Assembly (NCBI GenBank): GCA_964631125.1 | Contig: CAZVYN010000042.1 | Coordinates: 1-34,292, forward strand | From: CAZVYN01 sp964631125 | GTDB taxonomy: Bacteria; Eisenbacteria; RBG-16-71-46; CAIMUX01 | Direction of reading: 5' to 3' | DNA length: 34,292 nt | Shown: in pieces, positions 23,539-32,487 of the stretch | How the letters are laid out: each line of letters starts with the position of its first letter | Position numbering within the stretch: position 1 is the first letter of the stretch | Made by a program: the position numbers and the translations under genes | The notes under the pieces: model-generated | What the model was told of the DNA's origin: nothing | The model's database searches: none | What the model saw: the letters and a program-made list of their open reading frames with translations, nothing else

Positions 23539-24821
23539 CAGACGTTCCTTTCAGTCGCACGAGTCCACGGGACGCGCTCCATCGCCAGCCCGAAGAGCAG
23601 CGCCCCCGCGCCGATTGCATAGGTCGTCCATCCGAACTGCGTCATCAACATCGCGCAGACGATGAGTCCGAGCGTGGGGAGGATCGGCCATCTTCGAACC
23701 GAACCAGGGACGCGAAACGGACGCGTCTGCGTGTGACCGGAGAATCGCAATCGGATGAGCGCCGCGTTGACGCAGACAAAGGCGGAAAGCGCCAAGAGCG
23801 ACGCGACGCTGCCGACCGCGCTGACGCGACCGAGGGGAAGAAAGCTCGCGGCGGCGATGCAGACCAGGCCGATGCCGAAGGCGGGGGTCATCCGACGGGG
23901 CAACGTGCTCGCCAGGAATCCAGGGGCGTCGCCTCCACGCGCCATGCCGTAGAGGAGGCGGCTGGCCGCCATCACTGTGATCAACGCCGTGTTCGCGGTG
24001 GCGAAGAGCGCGACGCCGCCCAGCGCGCCGGCCAGGCTCGGGGCTTGCGTCCGCATGGCGTCGGCGAGCGGCGATCGACTCTCCGCCAGCTTCGCCGGTT
24101 CGAGCAACGTCACGCTCGCGGCGGCGGCCAAGACGTACAACGTGGTCGAGATCACGACCGCGGCGAGAAAAGCGCGGGGCAGATCCCGACTCGGGTTCTT
24201 CGCCTCCTCGGCGAGGTTCGCGATGTCTTCGAATCCGAGATAGGCAAAGAAGATGAGGCCCGCCGCCGCGAAGACACCGGAGGATGGCGCGGCGAGGAAC
24301 ACCTCGTTGAACCCGGGCGTCTTCATGCCCACGACGATGAGCGCGACCAGACCCGACGCCTCGATGACGGTGAAGAGCGCATTGGCCCACGCCGCTTCCT
24401 GGACGCCGATGACGTTGACCAGTCCGACGGCGACGAGGAGGCCGATGGCGATCCAAGCAGCAGGGACGCCCACGAACAACGAGGCGTACCCGGCGAAGGC
24501 GAGTGAGACGGTCGCGGCGGTCGCGACACTCGCCGTGACCAGCGCCCATCCCACCATCCCTCGAAGCCAGGTCGCGCGAGGCCAGGCCTGGCCCAAGTAG
24601 ACATACTCGGCGCCTGCGCTCGGATACATCGTGGCGAGTTCGGCGTAGGAGAGTCCCGTCAGAAGGGCGGCCACACTCGCCAGCAGGAAAGCGACCCAGA
24701 CCGAGACGCCGGCGAGGCCGGCCGCTTCGCCGAGCAAGCTGTAGATGCCGGCGCCGAGGATGATGCCGACGCCGTAGAACGTGAGCGCTCCGAAACCGAG
24801 AGTGCGGCGAAGTCCGGGCAT
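23538..24821 (-). CDS. APC-superfamily amino acid/polyamine permease
   Basis: 427 aa with about 12 transmembrane segments. The N-terminus (FYGVGIILGAGIYSLLGEAA) holds the APC TM1 unwound-helix motif GxGIY. TGLSYAELATMYPSAGAEYV is TM2-3. GLIFFAYLGFEDIANLAEEA is the conserved TM6 substrate-site segment, followed by KNPSRDLPRA. It imports or exchanges an amino acid or amine; the solute cannot be named. It is 31 nt downstream of the debranching enzyme gene, and a 7-bp hairpin occupies the gap. Confidence 0.92.
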   Translation of the reverse strand: MPGLRRTLGFGALTFYGVGIILGAGIYSLLGEAAGLAGVSVWVAFLLASVAALLTGLSYAELATMYPSAGAEYVYLGQAWPRATWLRGMVGWALVTASVATAATVSLAFAGYASLFVGVPAAWIAIGLLVAVGLVNVIGVQEAAWANALFTVIEASGLVALIVVGMKTPGFNEVFLAAPSSGVFAAAGLIFFAYLGFEDIANLAEEAKNPSRDLPRAFLAAVVISTTLYVLAAAASVTLLEPAKLAESRSPLADAMRTQAPSLAGALGGVALFATANTALITVMAASRLLYGMARGGDAPGFLASTLPRRMTPAFGIGLVCIAAASFLPLGRVSAVGSVASLLALSAFVCVNAALIRLRFSGHTQTRPFRVPGSVRRWPILPTLGLIVCAMLMTQFGWTTYAIGAGALLFGLAMERVPWTRATERNV

Positions 24822-24831
24822 GTCGCATCAT

Positions 24832-24849
24832 CGCCCGCGTTGGCGGGCG
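24832..24849. other. Hairpin without U-tract between GDE and APC genes
   Basis: CGCCCGC-GTTG-GCGGGCG forms a 7-bp GC stem within the 31-nt gap. There is no T-run in either direction. It may mark an RNA-processing or attenuation point that separates expression of the sugar genes from the permease-SDR tail. Confidence 0.45.
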
Positions 24850-24852
24850 CCG

Positions 24853-26940
24853 TCACGTCGAGTCTCGCGCGCCGCGCGAAGGCTTCGAGTGCAGCACGCG
24901 CTCCTCCAGCCAGATCAACTCTCCGAGCGACCAGGCTTGGAACGGAGCGCCGCGCGGCGTGTGCGGCGCGTCACCATCCGCGATCTCCGAGACATGACCC
25001 AGCCCCGCTTCGTCGAGATGGCGCAGGATCGGCTCGACGAAGCGACGGCGCGCTTCGCGTCGCGCGTCCGGTGAATCGCCCCACGCGCGCACCCACGCCT
25101 CGACGAACGGACCGAGCAACCAGGGCCACGCGGTCCCCTGGTGGTAGGCGCCGTCGCGCGCGGGGACGCCCCCTTCGTAGCGGCCGATGTAGGCGGGCGC
25201 CTCCGGGTCGAGCGTGCGGAGTCCGAGCGGCGTCCAGAGGCGGGTCTCCACGATCTCGACCACCCGGCGCGCACGCTCGTCGTCGAGGAGGACGAGCGGC
25301 AATCCGCCGACGGCGAGAATCTGGTTGGGACGCACCGTCGCGTCGTTGAGGCCGGCGTGGTGATCGAGATCGGCGATGTCATCGAGCGAGCCGAGCTGTT
25401 CGTTCCAGAAGCGAAGAGGGAAGTTGATAGTGCCTCGTTCGAGCCACTGACGCCAGCGGCCGATCTCGTCTCCGGTCGCTTCGCCCTCGCCGAACTTGCG
25501 GGCGAAGCGCAGTCCGCACCAGAGCGCGTTCAGCCAGAGCGCCTGGATCTCGACCGGTTTGCCCATGCGCGGAGTGACGACGCGATCGACGCCACCTTGG
25601 CCGCGCACGCGCGCGTCCATCCAGGTCAGTTGCACACCGGGCTCACCGCAGCGCAAGAGACCGTCCCCGTCGACGCAGATGCCGTGCCGTGCGCCGCGCG
25701 CGTAGGAATCGAGGATCGAACGCGCGGCGCGGGCCAAGGCGACGCCGAGCGCGCGCGAGGATCCCGGCTTCCGTTCGAGGAGCTGCAGCGTGCGATGGCC
25801 GGCGATGAGGAACCAGAGCGCCGCGTCGACGGAGTTGTACTCGGGCGCCTCTCCGCGATCCGGGAAACGATTCGGCAACATTCCGTCACTGAGATGCTCG
25901 CTCCATTCCAAGAGGATGCGGCGCGCGTCGTCGAGACGGCCGGTGGCGAGCGCGAGACCGCGCAAGGCGATGAACGTGTCGCGGCCCCAATCGGAGAACC
26001 AGGGGTACCCCGCGATCAGCGTGACGCCGTCGCCGCGGCGGACGAAGTAGGTGTCGGCGGAGGCATGGAGTCGCGAGCGAAATCGCTCGCGACGCTCGAG
26101 CTCCACGGCGCGCAGCTCTTCACAGGCCGCTGGAATCGAGTCGCCTCCCCGGAACGACCCACCTCCATCGAACACCAGGTACGCCGGCCCCTCCCCCAGC
26201 TCGAAAACAAACTCCCCCGGCGACGCCAAGTCCTCTCGATCGTCCAACCCTCGCTCCGTCTCGACCGCGTAGACGAAGTCGCGATACCAGAGCGGCCGCG
26301 TGATGAACGCTCCGTTGCTCCAGGCGTCCACCGCGACAACTCCGTCGTACGGCGCGAAGCGCACACCAGTCGCCTCACCCTGCGGACGGGAGAGGCGTGT
26401 CCCCTCGAAGCGAAAGTTCGGATTCTCGCGATGCAGCGAATGAAAGTCGCGCCCGGAAAACAACGGCGTCACGCGGAGCCGCGCGCCGCGCGGGGAATTC
26501 CTCGCTGTCGTCTCGCCCCCGATTCGCCAGATCAGACAAATCAGCGGTGACCCGTGCAGCACGAACAGCTCGTGCTCGACCCAGCGACCGTCGGGCAACG
26601 CGAACCGCCAGCGGGGCCAGGGACGCGACCTGAATCCGACGATCCGCTCGCGTGCGTCAGGTTCGATGACGTCACTGCCGCCGCCGGCGCCGTAACGCTG
26701 CGAAGAGAGCGAGACCGTCGAACCTGATGCCGGCAACTCGACGACGGCGTTCACTCCGTTGACCAAGACCACGCGGTCGACCGGAGGATTTCTCGAGACC
26801 ACGAGCAGCGCGTGATAGCGGCGGGTGCGCAGTCCGATCGCCGTGCCCGACGCGTATCCCCCGAGGCCATCCGGCTCCAACCACTCCGCCCGCTCGGGAT
26901 CGGGCGGCAGAGGCGGGAGTGTTCCGGTGTCAGCGCCCAT
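24853..26940 (-). CDS. Glycogen debranching enzyme (amylo-alpha-1,6-glucosidase, GDE type)
   Basis: 695 aa. N-terminal GDE domain: EWLEPDGLGGYASGTAIGL, then TRRYHALLVVS (residues about 20-50). The C-terminal (alpha/alpha)6 catalytic domain has GYPWFSDWGRDTFIALRGLA, then LPNRFPDRGEAPEYNSVDAA and GAYHQGTAWPWLLGPFVEAW, all characteristic of archaeal/bacterial GDE_C (GH133) enzymes that release glucose at alpha-1,6 branches. No signal peptide, so cytoplasmic. Its start overlaps the end of the GH63-type gene by 11 nt. Free glucose made by it would be a substrate for the glucokinase in the same operon. Confidence 0.94.
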   Translation of the reverse strand: MGADTGTLPPLPPDPERAEWLEPDGLGGYASGTAIGLRTRRYHALLVVSRNPPVDRVVLVNGVNAVVELPASGSTVSLSSQRYGAGGGSDVIEPDARERIVGFRSRPWPRWRFALPDGRWVEHELFVLHGSPLICLIWRIGGETTARNSPRGARLRVTPLFSGRDFHSLHRENPNFRFEGTRLSRPQGEATGVRFAPYDGVVAVDAWSNGAFITRPLWYRDFVYAVETERGLDDREDLASPGEFVFELGEGPAYLVFDGGGSFRGGDSIPAACEELRAVELERRERFRSRLHASADTYFVRRGDGVTLIAGYPWFSDWGRDTFIALRGLALATGRLDDARRILLEWSEHLSDGMLPNRFPDRGEAPEYNSVDAALWFLIAGHRTLQLLERKPGSSRALGVALARAARSILDSYARGARHGICVDGDGLLRCGEPGVQLTWMDARVRGQGGVDRVVTPRMGKPVEIQALWLNALWCGLRFARKFGEGEATGDEIGRWRQWLERGTINFPLRFWNEQLGSLDDIADLDHHAGLNDATVRPNQILAVGGLPLVLLDDERARRVVEIVETRLWTPLGLRTLDPEAPAYIGRYEGGVPARDGAYHQGTAWPWLLGPFVEAWVRAWGDSPDARREARRRFVEPILRHLDEAGLGHVSEIADGDAPHTPRGAPFQAWSLGELIWLEERVLHSKPSRGARDST

Positions 26941-29662
26941 CTGACGAAGTCGCAGGGTCCGCGGGATCGGTGCGGCGCCGACGTGGGCGAGAGCCGCGAT
27001 GCAGCTTGGTGACCAGCGGCGCCACGAGCGCGGTCCAGCCGGTCTGGTGCGAAGCGCCGCAGCCGCGACCGGTGTCGCCGTCGAAGTACTCGTGGAAGAG
27101 GATGTGATCGCGCCAGTGCGGATCCTCGTGGGCGATTCGGTGGTCGCCCGACGCCGGTCGCCGGCCCTCCGCGTCGGGTTCGAAGAGTGAAACGAGGCGG
27201 CGCGACAGTTCGCGCGCCACTCCGGCGAGGTCGAGGAACCGTCCCGATCCGGTGGGACATTCCACCTGCAGCGCGTCGCCGTAGAAGTTGTGGTAGCGCT
27301 CCAGCGCCTCGATCAGCAGGAAGTTGACCGGAAACCAGACCGGTCCGCGCCAATTGGAGTTGCCGCCGAACAGTCCCGACGTCGACTCGGCCGGGTCGTA
27401 GCGCACGCGATAGATCTCTCCTCCGACATCGAGCGCGTACGGCGGGTCGAGATGAGCGCGCGAGAGCGACCGGATCCCGTGTGGAGAGAGGAACTCGGTC
27501 TCGTCCAGTACACGTTGCAACACGTGTTGCAGCCGCAGCGGGGAGAGTAGCGAGAGGAGCGACCGCCGTTTCCCCGCCTCACCGTCTTGGACGGTATAGA
27601 CATGACGCGCCAAGTCCGGGCGGTTGTCGAGGAACCACTGCAGGCGACGTTGGAATCCGGGCAGTCGATCGATGACGTCGGCGTCGAGGATCTCCACCGC
27701 GAAGAGCGGAATGATGCCGACGATGGAGCGGAGCTTGAGCGGGGATGACTTCTCGCCGGTGTTGAGCTGGTCGTAGTAGAAGCCGTCTTCGGGGTCCCAG
27801 AGACCGGTCCCGCCGAACCCGTTCATGGCGTCGATGATCGCGACGAAGTGCTCGAAGAACTTCGACGCCATGTCTTCATAGACGGGATTCTCTCGCGCGA
27901 GTTCGAGCGCCATCGAGAGCATGGTTGAGCAATAGAACGCCATCCACGCGGTGCCGTCGGCCTGCTCCAGAGTCCCGCCGGTCGGCAGCGGCTTCGAGCG
28001 GTCGAAGACGCCGACGTTGTCGAGCCCGAGGAATCCTCCCGCGAAGATGTTCTTCCCTCCCAGGTCCTTCCGATTCACCCACCAGGTGAACTCCAGCAGT
28101 AGCTTCTGGAAGACGCGCGAGAGGAACGCGGTGTCGCGCTTCCCGCGGCGACCGGTGATCTTGTACACACGCCAGGCGGCCCAAGCGTGCACGGGAGGAT
28201 TCACATCGCCGAAGGCGAACTCATACGCCGCAAGCTGCCCGCTCGGGTGCAGATACCACTCGCGGAGGAAGAGCAGCAGTTGCTCTTTGGCGAAGGCCGC
28301 GTCGATGCGCGCCAGGGCCACGAGATGGAAGGCCAAATCCCATGCGGCGAACCAGGGGTACTCCCAAGCATCGGGCATCGAGATCACATCGCGCGCATGC
28401 AGATGGCGCCACTCGCGATTCCGCCCGGTCAGGCGCTCGGCCGGAGGAGGCGGGAAGGCCGGATCTCCATCGAGCCAATGTCCGACCACGTAGTGATAGA
28501 ACTGTTTATTGTGCAGCAGGCCAGCGTACGCCTGACGGGCGATCCGTCGCTGCTCCAGCGGAATGGTCTCCGGGAGAATGGGCGCGTAGAACTGATCGCA
28601 CTCCTCGCGACGCTTCGTGACGAGCGCGTCGAAGGCCGCGGCTTCCAGTGGAGGCGCTGCCGGCGCCACCGGCCGCATCCGGAGTCGCACGATGACCGTC
28701 TCGCCCGCCGGAACCGCCAGTCGATAGTAGAAGGCGGCCTTCGTTCCGACACCGTCGGTGCGAACCGCCTCGCTCTCGCCCTCGATCAGCCAGCGATGAA
28801 ACGCGTCCTTCGAATGAGCGCCGTCGACGGGCGTCGCCCCGAAGACCCGCGCCGCGTTCGTCTCGTTCTCGGTCAGGAGCGAGCGAGCGGGGACCACCGT
28901 CGGCACGGCTCGGAACTCGAGCGGAGGCAGCGTCGGGTGCTCGACCGTCAAGACGCCATCGCGGGGCGTCCGGATGGCCCCTTTCGGCCAGTACCCCTCG
29001 ATCGTCCGGCCCCAGGACCAGGTGTTGCGCAGCCAAACTGTCGGCAAGAGATGGAGGTCCGCGGCCTCCGGACCCCGATTGCTGATCGAGAGTCGGATCA
29101 GGATGTCGTCCGGCGCCGCCTTGGCATACTCGGCCTCGATGTCGAAGTAGCGGCTCTCGTCGAAGACGCCCGTGTCTTCGAGTTCGTATTCACGATCGTC
29201 GCGGTCGCGTCGGCCATTCTCTTCGAGCAGCGCGTCATACGGAAAGGCCGCCTGCGGATACTTGTACAGTGAGCGGAAGTACGAGTGGGTCGGCGTGGAG
29301 TCCAGGTAGAAATAGACTTCCTTGACATCTTCGCCGTGATTGCCCTGCGGGCCGGTCAGGCCGAAGAGACGCTCTTTCAGGATGCGATCGCGTCCGTTCC
29401 AGAGCGCCAGCGCAAAACAGACGCGTCCTTCGCGGTCACAGAAGCCGAGCAGCCCGTCCTCGCCCCAGCGATAGGCGCGAGACCGCGCATGCTCGTGCGG
29501 GAAGTAATCCCAGCAGGTCCCGTCGGCCGAATAGTCCTCGCGGACCGTGCCCCACTGACGCTCGGCGAGGTAGGGGCCCCAGCGCTTCCAGTTCTCCTTG
29601 CGATTCGCATCGGAGAGGAGCCGTTCGCGTTCCGGATCGAGACCCCGTCGCCAGGGCTTCAT
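26930..29662 (-). CDS. GH63-type glycoside hydrolase (glucosidase/mannosylglycerate-hydrolase-like)
   Basis: 910 aa. N-terminal part is beta-rich: WGPYLAERQWGTVREDYSAD, HEHARSRAYRWGEDGLLGF and NHGEDVKEVYFYLDSTPTHS. The C-terminal (alpha/alpha)6 barrel has SMPDAWEYPWFAAWDLAFH, FGDVNPPVHAWAAW, EQADGTAWMAFYCSTML, GNSNWRGPVWFPVNFLLIEA and HQTGWTALVA. This is the pattern of MGH1-like/GH63 proteins common in acidobacteria and cyanobacteria. No signal peptide, so the substrate is cytoplasmic, probably a glucan, glucosylglycerate-type solute or trehalose-like compound; the exact bond is unknown. It starts 10 nt after pgl and overlaps the GDE gene. Confidence 0.9.
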   Translation of the reverse strand: MKPWRRGLDPERERLLSDANRKENWKRWGPYLAERQWGTVREDYSADGTCWDYFPHEHARSRAYRWGEDGLLGFCDREGRVCFALALWNGRDRILKERLFGLTGPQGNHGEDVKEVYFYLDSTPTHSYFRSLYKYPQAAFPYDALLEENGRRDRDDREYELEDTGVFDESRYFDIEAEYAKAAPDDILIRLSISNRGPEAADLHLLPTVWLRNTWSWGRTIEGYWPKGAIRTPRDGVLTVEHPTLPPLEFRAVPTVVPARSLLTENETNAARVFGATPVDGAHSKDAFHRWLIEGESEAVRTDGVGTKAAFYYRLAVPAGETVIVRLRMRPVAPAAPPLEAAAFDALVTKRREECDQFYAPILPETIPLEQRRIARQAYAGLLHNKQFYHYVVGHWLDGDPAFPPPPAERLTGRNREWRHLHARDVISMPDAWEYPWFAAWDLAFHLVALARIDAAFAKEQLLLFLREWYLHPSGQLAAYEFAFGDVNPPVHAWAAWRVYKITGRRGKRDTAFLSRVFQKLLLEFTWWVNRKDLGGKNIFAGGFLGLDNVGVFDRSKPLPTGGTLEQADGTAWMAFYCSTMLSMALELARENPVYEDMASKFFEHFVAIIDAMNGFGGTGLWDPEDGFYYDQLNTGEKSSPLKLRSIVGIIPLFAVEILDADVIDRLPGFQRRLQWFLDNRPDLARHVYTVQDGEAGKRRSLLSLLSPLRLQHVLQRVLDETEFLSPHGIRSLSRAHLDPPYALDVGGEIYRVRYDPAESTSGLFGGNSNWRGPVWFPVNFLLIEALERYHNFYGDALQVECPTGSGRFLDLAGVARELSRRLVSLFEPDAEGRRPASGDHRIAHEDPHWRDHILFHEYFDGDTGRGCGASHQTGWTALVAPLVTKLHRGSRPRRRRTDPADPATSSDGR

Positions 29663-29672
29663 GCGAGGAGGC

Positions 29673-30470
29673 TCACGACGCGAGCTTCGCCGCCGCCGGC
29701 AGGTCGACCAGCCAGGTGACCTGTCCTTGCCAGGGATGCACGATCTGCGCGGGCAGCCGACCAGGATCTCGCTCGGACTCGAGCACCTCGGCGAGCGCCT
29801 CGGCCTTGTCGTCGCCGCTGACCAGGAAGAGAACCCGGTCGGCGCTGTTGAGCACCGGCGGAGTCAGCGTGAGTCGGTGCTGTTCCAACTTCGGCACCCA
29901 ATTCGCCGCCACCCAGCGACGCTGCTCCCAGACGGCCGTCGTCTCGGGGAAGAGCGACGCCGTGTGTCCGTCGGCGCCCATCCCCAGAAGGATCAGATCG
30001 AAGCGGGGCCAGACCCCCTCGATCGCGGGCCGCACGCTGGCCGGCAGCATCGAAGAGGCGGTCAGCGCGGTCCGCGTGACGAAGAAACTCCGCAGATCGA
30101 GCTCGTACAGCTCCGCGGCTCTCTCGGGATCGTCCATCTCGCCGAGCATGCGGTGGATGTTCCTCTCGGGGATCGGCACGCGCGAGAGCAGCGCGTCGGA
30201 GGCCATGTGGAAATTGCTCTCGGCGTGATCCGGGCCGACCGGGCGCTCATCCCCGAAGAAGATATGGATCGTCTCCCAGGGCACATTGCCGCGAGCGGCG
30301 TCGACCTTGGCGATCGTCTCGTAGAGGCGACGAGGGGTGGAGCCTCCGGCCAACGCGACGCTGAAGAAGCCGTGCGCGGTGACCGATGCGCGCGCCGCAA
30401 CGGCGAATTCCATCGCGGCCTCGGTGGCGATGGCGGCGGCGTCGTCGAGGATGCGCAGTTCGGGTCTCAT
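29673..30470 (-). CDS. pgl: 6-phosphogluconolactonase
   Basis: 265 aa from ATG 30470. It hydrolyses 6-phosphogluconolactone to 6-phosphogluconate, the second step of the oxidative pentose-phosphate pathway. SVALAGGSTPRRLYE, then IHIFFGDERPVGPDHAESNF and LILLGMGADGHTASLFP are the three DevB/Pgl motifs. The ATG overlaps the aldolase stop (ATGA, 30467-30470), so the longer open frame upstream, antisense-like and inside fbaB, is not used. Length is standard. Confidence 0.96.
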   Translation of the reverse strand: MRPELRILDDAAAIATEAAMEFAVAARASVTAHGFFSVALAGGSTPRRLYETIAKVDAARGNVPWETIHIFFGDERPVGPDHAESNFHMASDALLSRVPIPERNIHRMLGEMDDPERAAELYELDLRSFFVTRTALTASSMLPASVRPAIEGVWPRFDLILLGMGADGHTASLFPETTAVWEQRRWVAANWVPKLEQHRLTLTPPVLNSADRVLFLVSGDDKAEALAEVLESERDPGRLPAQIVHPWQGQVTWLVDLPAAAKLAS

Positions 30471-31378
30471 TCGTAGATCTTCATGATCCCGTCGAGGAGC
30501 TGCAGCGCCTTCTGCTTGGGCCGTTGGAACGAGTTGCGACCGATGATCGAGCCGAAGCCGCCGCCCTCGCGGATCGCCTTCGCTTCGCTCAACACCTGTT
30601 CCTCGCTGCTGGTCGGTCCGCCCGAGAAGATCACGATCCGGCGGCCGTCGAACGTGCACTGGACGACGTGCCGCACGCGTTCGGGAAGCGCGCCAATCGG
30701 CACCTGCTCCTTCTCGTAGACCTTCTTCGCCGCCTCTTGCTCGAGATGCGCCGAGGGGAGCTTCACCTTGATGATGTGCGCGCCGAGCTGCGCCGCCAGG
30801 TGCGCCGCGTAACCGATGACGTCGATGGCGGTCTCGCCTTCTTTGCTGATTCCGGTGCCGCGCGCGTACGACCAGACGACGACGACCAGACCGTGCCGCT
30901 TGGCCTCCTGCGCCAGCGCGCGCAGCTCGTTGTAGGCGGTGACTCGATGAGCGGAGCCCGGATAGATCGTGTATCCGATAGCGACGCAGCCGAGCCGCAG
31001 GGCATGCTCGACGCTTCCGGTTACGGCCTGCAGCGGATCGCGCTCATCCTGTAGCAGGTCATGATTGTTCAGCTTGAGGATGAGTGGAATCTCGCCGGCG
31101 AACTCGCGCGCGCCCGCCTCCAGGAAGCCGAGCGGTGCGGCGTAGGCGTTGCACTTCGCCTCGATCGCGAGTTGGAAGTGATAGCGAGGGTCGTAGCCGG
31201 CCGGATTCGGCGCAAAGCTCCGCGCCGGTCCGTGTTCGAAGCCCTGATCGACCGGCAGGATCACCATGCGCCCGGTGCCGCCGAGACGTCCGTGGTTCAG
31301 CAGTCGCGACAGATTGGTCAAGGTGCCGACGCTGTCCGCGCCGTACCAACTCAAGATCTCACGTACGCGTTCGGTCAT
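30467..31378 (-). CDS. fbaB: Class I fructose-bisphosphate aldolase (FbaB/DhnA type)
   Basis: 303 aa. It cleaves fructose 1,6-bisphosphate to glyceraldehyde 3-phosphate and dihydroxyacetone phosphate through a lysine Schiff base. MVILPVDQGFEHGPARSFAP, then LKLNNHDLL, SYARGTGISKEGE, IIKVKLPS with the likely Schiff-base Lys, IVIFSGGPTSSEE and GSIIGRNSFQRP follow the archaeal/bacterial DhnA family. The start ATG overlaps the glucokinase stop (ATGA, 31375-31378), and its own stop overlaps the pgl start. Confidence 0.96.
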   Translation of the reverse strand: MTERVREILSWYGADSVGTLTNLSRLLNHGRLGGTGRMVILPVDQGFEHGPARSFAPNPAGYDPRYHFQLAIEAKCNAYAAPLGFLEAGAREFAGEIPLILKLNNHDLLQDERDPLQAVTGSVEHALRLGCVAIGYTIYPGSAHRVTAYNELRALAQEAKRHGLVVVVWSYARGTGISKEGETAIDVIGYAAHLAAQLGAHIIKVKLPSAHLEQEAAKKVYEKEQVPIGALPERVRHVVQCTFDGRRIVIFSGGPTSSEEQVLSEAKAIREGGGFGSIIGRNSFQRPKQKALQLLDGIMKIYE

Positions 31379-32487
31379 CGTTCGTTCTCCTCACGCGGGG
31401 GTTCTAACCGGGGATTCGACTCGCCGCGGCCCACAACTGCCGCGGCCGACAACTGCCGCGCTCGCCGGGCCGCTCCGAGAAATGCAGTCTCACTCTCGAG
31501 GACGACGCGCACCGGCATGCTCTCGACGACCGGTCGAAGTCGACCCTTGTCGCGAAAGGCCTCGATGAAACGCCCGTCGCGCATCCTCGGCAATATCTTT
31601 GGTGCGATGCCCCCGCCGATATAGACGCCGCCGAGCGCGAGCATCTTCAGGGCCAGATTGCCGGCCTCGGCGCCGAAGACGTCGACGAAGCAGGTGAGCG
31701 CCTGATCACAGAGCGCGGAACGGCCATCCAGCGCCCATCGCGAGATCGCGCCCGCCGGATCGCCGCTCGTCATCTCATCGCGAAGCGCAGGCGGTTCGCC
31801 GCCGCCGCCTTTCTCGCGGAAGAACTCGTAGAGATTGACGAGACCGGGACCGCAGACGATTCGCTCGTAGCTGACCCGGCCGAAGCGCGCGCGGAGCCAG
31901 CGCAGCAGCTCGTCTTGGACCTCGGTGCGCGGCGCGAAGTCGGTGTGGCCGCCCTCACTCGGGAACGGGCGATGCGCGTCGCCGTCCCAGTAGAGGCCGG
32001 CTTCGCCGAGTCCGGTGCCGGCGGAGATCACGGCCTGATTGCCGCGCGGGGCCGGGCTCGCCGCGCCCGCGTGCTGCAGAGTGACGAGCTGGTCGTTGGC
32101 GACCAGCGGCAGTCCGTAGGCGTTCGCCTCCAGATCATTGAGCAGCGCGACGGTCTGCAGTCCCAACTGCTGCTCGAGCGCGGCCGCGTCGACGTCCCAC
32201 GGCAGGTTCGTCGTTTCGACGCGCCGATTCTCGACCGGACCCGCCACGCCGAAGCAGGCGAATCGCACCAAGCGCGGGTCGAACGGCTCACCTCTCGGGA
32301 CGGCCCCGTCCCGCATCGCGATGCGTCCCTCGCGCAGTTCGGCATAGAAGCGCGGCGTCATCGCCTCGAGCCCGCCGCTGTCGCGACTCGGGTAGGTGGC
32401 GTGCGCCAGAGGCTGCGCATCCAACGGGTCGTCGGAGAAGAGACCCAGGTGCGTCTTGGTGCCGCCGACATCGCCGGCGAGGATCAA
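31375..32487 (-). CDS. glk: Glucokinase (PF02685 type)
   Basis: 370 aa from TTG 32487. It phosphorylates glucose with ATP. LAGDVGGTKTHLGLF is the phosphate-1 motif. LLNDLEANAYGL, VISAGTGLGEAGL, PSEGGHTDFAPR and VYIGGGIAPKIL follow in the order of bacterial Glk. The TTG is secured by its TTGA overlap with the gnd stop and by a GGAG 8 nt upstream. The 82-residue in-frame extension further upstream is antisense-like sequence inside gnd. About 30 residues longer than E. coli Glk, mainly a polar C-terminal tail (VVGRGESNPRLEPPREEN). Confidence 0.94.
   Translation of the reverse strand: MILAGDVGGTKTHLGLFSDDPLDAQPLAHATYPSRDSGGLEAMTPRFYAELREGRIAMRDGAVPRGEPFDPRLVRFACFGVAGPVENRRVETTNLPWDVDAAALEQQLGLQTVALLNDLEANAYGLPLVANDQLVTLQHAGAASPAPRGNQAVISAGTGLGEAGLYWDGDAHRPFPSEGGHTDFAPRTEVQDELLRWLRARFGRVSYERIVCGPGLVNLYEFFREKGGGGEPPALRDEMTSGDPAGAISRWALDGRSALCDQALTCFVDVFGAEAGNLALKMLALGGVYIGGGIAPKILPRMRDGRFIEAFRDKGRLRPVVESMPVRVVLESETAFLGAARRARQLSAAAVVGRGESNPRLEPPREENER

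Noticed and set aside
23517..24506. 329-aa open frame on the + strand
   Set aside because: Antisense of the APC permease; Arg/Asp/Gly-rich without motifs.
25141..26550. 469-aa open frame on the + strand, also 28187-29272
   Set aside because: Antisense of the debranching enzyme and GH63-type genes, both of which have unmistakable family motifs.
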